NCBI RefSeq assembly: GCF_001310085.1
Contig: NZ_CP012643.1
Coordinates: 4,036,001 to 4,100,000 of the forward strand
Reading direction: 5' to 3'
Length of the DNA stretch: 64,000 nucleotides
Origin: Rufibacter tibetensis
GTDB taxonomy: Bacteria > Bacteroidota > Bacteroidia > Cytophagales > Hymenobacteraceae
Positions 62,263 to 64,000 of this stretch are shown piece after piece; the stretch's first letter is position 1; each line of letters opens with the position of its first letter. The notes under the pieces are model-generated. The model saw only the letters and a program-made list of their open reading frames with translations, did not search any database and had not been told where the DNA came from. A program made the position numbers and the translations under genes.

Positions 62263-64000
62263 TCAACGTTTCTGTTTCAGGGCATCAGCAAAAGCAGTTG
62301 TTTTATGGTACTTTCTGAACTCTAGATCTTCAATGGCCTTTCCTGCAAGCGTCGGTTGAACTTTGATGGCTTCTCTTAAATGCTGGGCCATCAGTTCCTC
62401 TTTTTGGCTGCGGGCACCAATCACGGCCATCAGATAATGTGCATTAGCATCCTGTGGGTAAGTGGCAAGTAGTTTTTGGCCAAGCTCAGCAGCGCCTTCA
62501 TAATTTTCTTTCAGGAAGTACAGCAGCGCCATGTTGAATTGGGCAGCATACCCGGTTCCGGCAAACGAAAGGCTACGCACCGCATCATCATATTGACCAA
62601 TGCTTAGTTCCAGGGCGGCTTTGTCTGTGAAAACCTGTTGCAGCACAGGTAATGGTCCTCCTAACCTGATGGCATAATCATAGCTCTGCAGGGCCTCCAG
62701 TGGGTCTCCGTGTTGGTGATGGGCTACGGCCAGGTTATAGAACTGCTGCGCCTCTGGTTTGCGGTGAGCAGCGTAGCGAAGGTTCAGAATTGCTTTCTCC
62801 AGCAGTGCTTGCTTCACCTTGGGCCGAATCTCTTTCTGAGCCTGCTCAAAAAACACCATACCAAGGTTGTTCAAAGACTGCCAGCCCATGTACGTTTCCA
62901 CGGCAGATTCATAGATGCGTCTTTTCTCCGCCAGCAGGGGAGTTAAGGTGGCGGCGTAGCGCATTTCTTCGGCAGTAAGCGCATCTGCATTGGCCCGGTT
63001 CTCTACAATCTTCTTAGCCAGAAGATACACCTCGTAGTCACGTTTCGGATTGGTTTTGGAATCTACGGTGACCTCCGCGAAGCGTAACACAGGGTACACG
63101 TATGTTTCCAGGTAGTCATAGGCGGGAAGGGCCTGTAATTTTTCCTCTTTTTCTGAGAAAGACCCCGGACCATTCACAATGGCTAGAATTTGCTGTTTTT
63201 GTTCCTCGGGCAGGGCTGAGCTTTGCACCCGACCCAGCATGGCTTGCCAGTTGTTTTGCACTGTACGCACGTCAAAGTTGATATCAGAGACGGTGTTGTT
63301 ATACCCTTCAGTATCTATTTTCTGCTTGATGAAGCGCTCAACCGCTACGGCTCTTCGGGTGGCCAGGTTGCGGGTTGAGGTTTCCATCTGGTCTGGAGAG
63401 TGCATGGCCACAATCTCAATCTTAGTTGTTTTTTGGTTTGATTTTATAAATTCATCCAATAACTGCAGATTGGTGCCATAGCCCTGGCGCAAGGTGGCTA
63501 GCCCCTGGTCAAAATAGATGGGAAAGCGCAAAGGGCCAGCGGAGTCACTTTTAACGGGTTCAGGAGCGTAGGCGGGGGCATGCACGGTCTGGATCAAGGT
63601 TGGAGTAGTGATGATGCCTTGCGCCAGAACCTTTGCTTTGGTATATTTTTTACGGCCTTTGGGGTCTGTTATCACTCCCTGTGCCATCAACTGCCCGGTG
63701 ATTTTGGAAGGCGAATACGGAAAAGCAAAAGAGCTCATCATGGTGGGTTTGCCTTCTACGAAATTGTAGTTCCCAAAGTCAAAGCCCAGGGAGCCTACGT
63801 GCTCTTCAATTCCCTTAGTGCCCTTGTAGTAAATCCTGATACCGTAACGATAGTCATTGTTCAGCAGATTCTTAGGTAATTGCGCCTGCACTTCTACCGG
63901 AACCTGGTTCCCTCGTATCATGAGAACCTCCGGCTGGGCCGTGATTATCTGCTCCTTCTCTGCTTTTCGGGCCATTCTGGAAAGGGTACAACCGGTAATT
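62263..64000 (-). CDS. Lipoprotein with OmpA-like and TPR regions (5' end cut by window)
   Basis: At least 578 codons. The frame continues past the ATG at 63975 to the window edge, reading ITGCTLSRMARKAEK, so a lipobox (TGC) lies just before and the true start is outside. Residues about 20-130 form a beta domain; about 150-230 resemble an OmpA-like peptidoglycan-binding domain (FPIYFDQGLATLRQGYGTNL, VAMHSPDQMETSTRNLATRR); then TPR helices (NLRYAAHRKPEAQQFYNLAV; AHYLMAVIGARSQKEELMAQ). Such lipoproteins link outer membrane and cell wall in this phylum. It is followed by pdhB. Confidence 0.85.
   Translation of the reverse strand, partial: ITGCTLSRMARKAEKEQIITAQPEVLMIRGNQVPVEVQAQLPKNLLNNDYRYGIRIYYKGTKGIEEHVGSLGFDFGNYNFVEGKPTMMSSFAFPYSPSKITGQLMAQGVITDPKGRKKYTKAKVLAQGIITTPTLIQTVHAPAYAPEPVKSDSAGPLRFPIYFDQGLATLRQGYGTNLQLLDEFIKSNQKTTKIEIVAMHSPDQMETSTRNLATRRAVAVERFIKQKIDTEGYNNTVSDINFDVRTVQNNWQAMLGRVQSSALPEEQKQQILAIVNGPGSFSEKEEKLQALPAYDYLETYVYPVLRFAEVTVDSKTNPKRDYEVYLLAKKIVENRANADALTAEEMRYAATLTPLLAEKRRIYESAVETYMGWQSLNNLGMVFFEQAQKEIRPKVKQALLEKAILNLRYAAHRKPEAQQFYNLAVAHHQHGDPLEALQSYDYAIRLGGPLPVLQQVFTDKAALELSIGQYDDAVRSLSFAGTGYAAQFNMALLYFLKENYEGAAELGQKLLATYPQDANAHYLMAVIGARSQKEELMAQHLREAIKVQPTLAGKAIEDLEFRKYHKTTAFADALKQKR

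Overview
The window reads as a chromosomal core region of a Bacteroidota bacterium, most likely order Cytophagales, family Hymenobacteraceae (Rufibacter/Pontibacter-like; the genus is inference). Evidence: a GldC gliding protein, menaquinone biosynthesis genes, many SPII lipoproteins with short signal peptides, almost no Shine-Dalgarno sequences, and many exact matches to the Bacteroidota -7 promoter element TAnnTTTG a short way upstream of starts. No tRNA, rRNA operon, CRISPR array, prophage or intact transposase was found. The one RNA gene recognised is the small SRP RNA.

Layout. 1-6.5 kb: a 3'-truncated PLP decarboxylase, a DUF4136 lipoprotein, a deoxyhypusine-synthase-like protein, HslV, and a NagB-LmbE fusion. 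7-9.5 kb: pyruvate dehydrogenase E2 and a histidine phosphatase. 9.5-16.3 kb: a menaquinone cluster (hotdog thioesterase, menF, menD, two DoxX paralogues, menB, menE). 16.4-18.8 kb: lipoproteins and a decayed gene. 19.2-22.3 kb: dnaN, gldC, an LTXXQ-type periplasmic protein and dcd. 22.5-26.5 kb: GH5 glycosidase, a small GIY-YIG protein, a sialate/acetyl-xylan esterase type protein and an acyl-CoA thioesterase. 26.6-34 kb: an SDR whose start codon is missing, a purine permease, hemL, a TPR/periplasmic-binding fusion and guaA. 34-40.8 kb: lipoprotein, SRP RNA, PAS histidine kinase, transaldolase-like aldolase, ftsE with GT2, and an LEA-like lipoprotein. 41-49.5 kb: surface-polysaccharide genes (WbpE/WbpB-like pair, methyltransferase, glycosyltransferases, flippase, polysaccharide deacetylase). 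49.7-53.8 kb: ffh, GH8 glycosidase, nucleoside deaminase, DinB-like protein. 53.9-59.5 kb: a five-gene two-component array. 59.8-64 kb: methyltransferase, lipoprotein, pdhB and a TPR/OmpA lipoprotein cut by the window end.

Genes that work together: menF-menD-menB-menE make menaquinone from chorismate, and the two DoxX proteins inside the cluster may be quinone-linked. aceF and pdhB are separate transcription units of one complex. GH5, the esterase and GH8 suggest hemicellulose/glucan use. The 41-49.5 kb block suggests a cell-surface glycan with a modified uronic acid. The kinase/response-regulator array looks like one branched phosphorelay.

Most interesting unexplained signals: a dispersed family of intergenic palindromes built around GGCCTGTTTT/AAAACAGGCC (including a perfect 70-bp palindrome); a conserved hairpin leader at fixed spacing before both DoxX start codons; a GC-rich structured non-coding island at about 6.65-6.95 kb; a probable leaderless guaA mRNA; and a lipoprotein made of two protease-prodomain-like modules without a protease.
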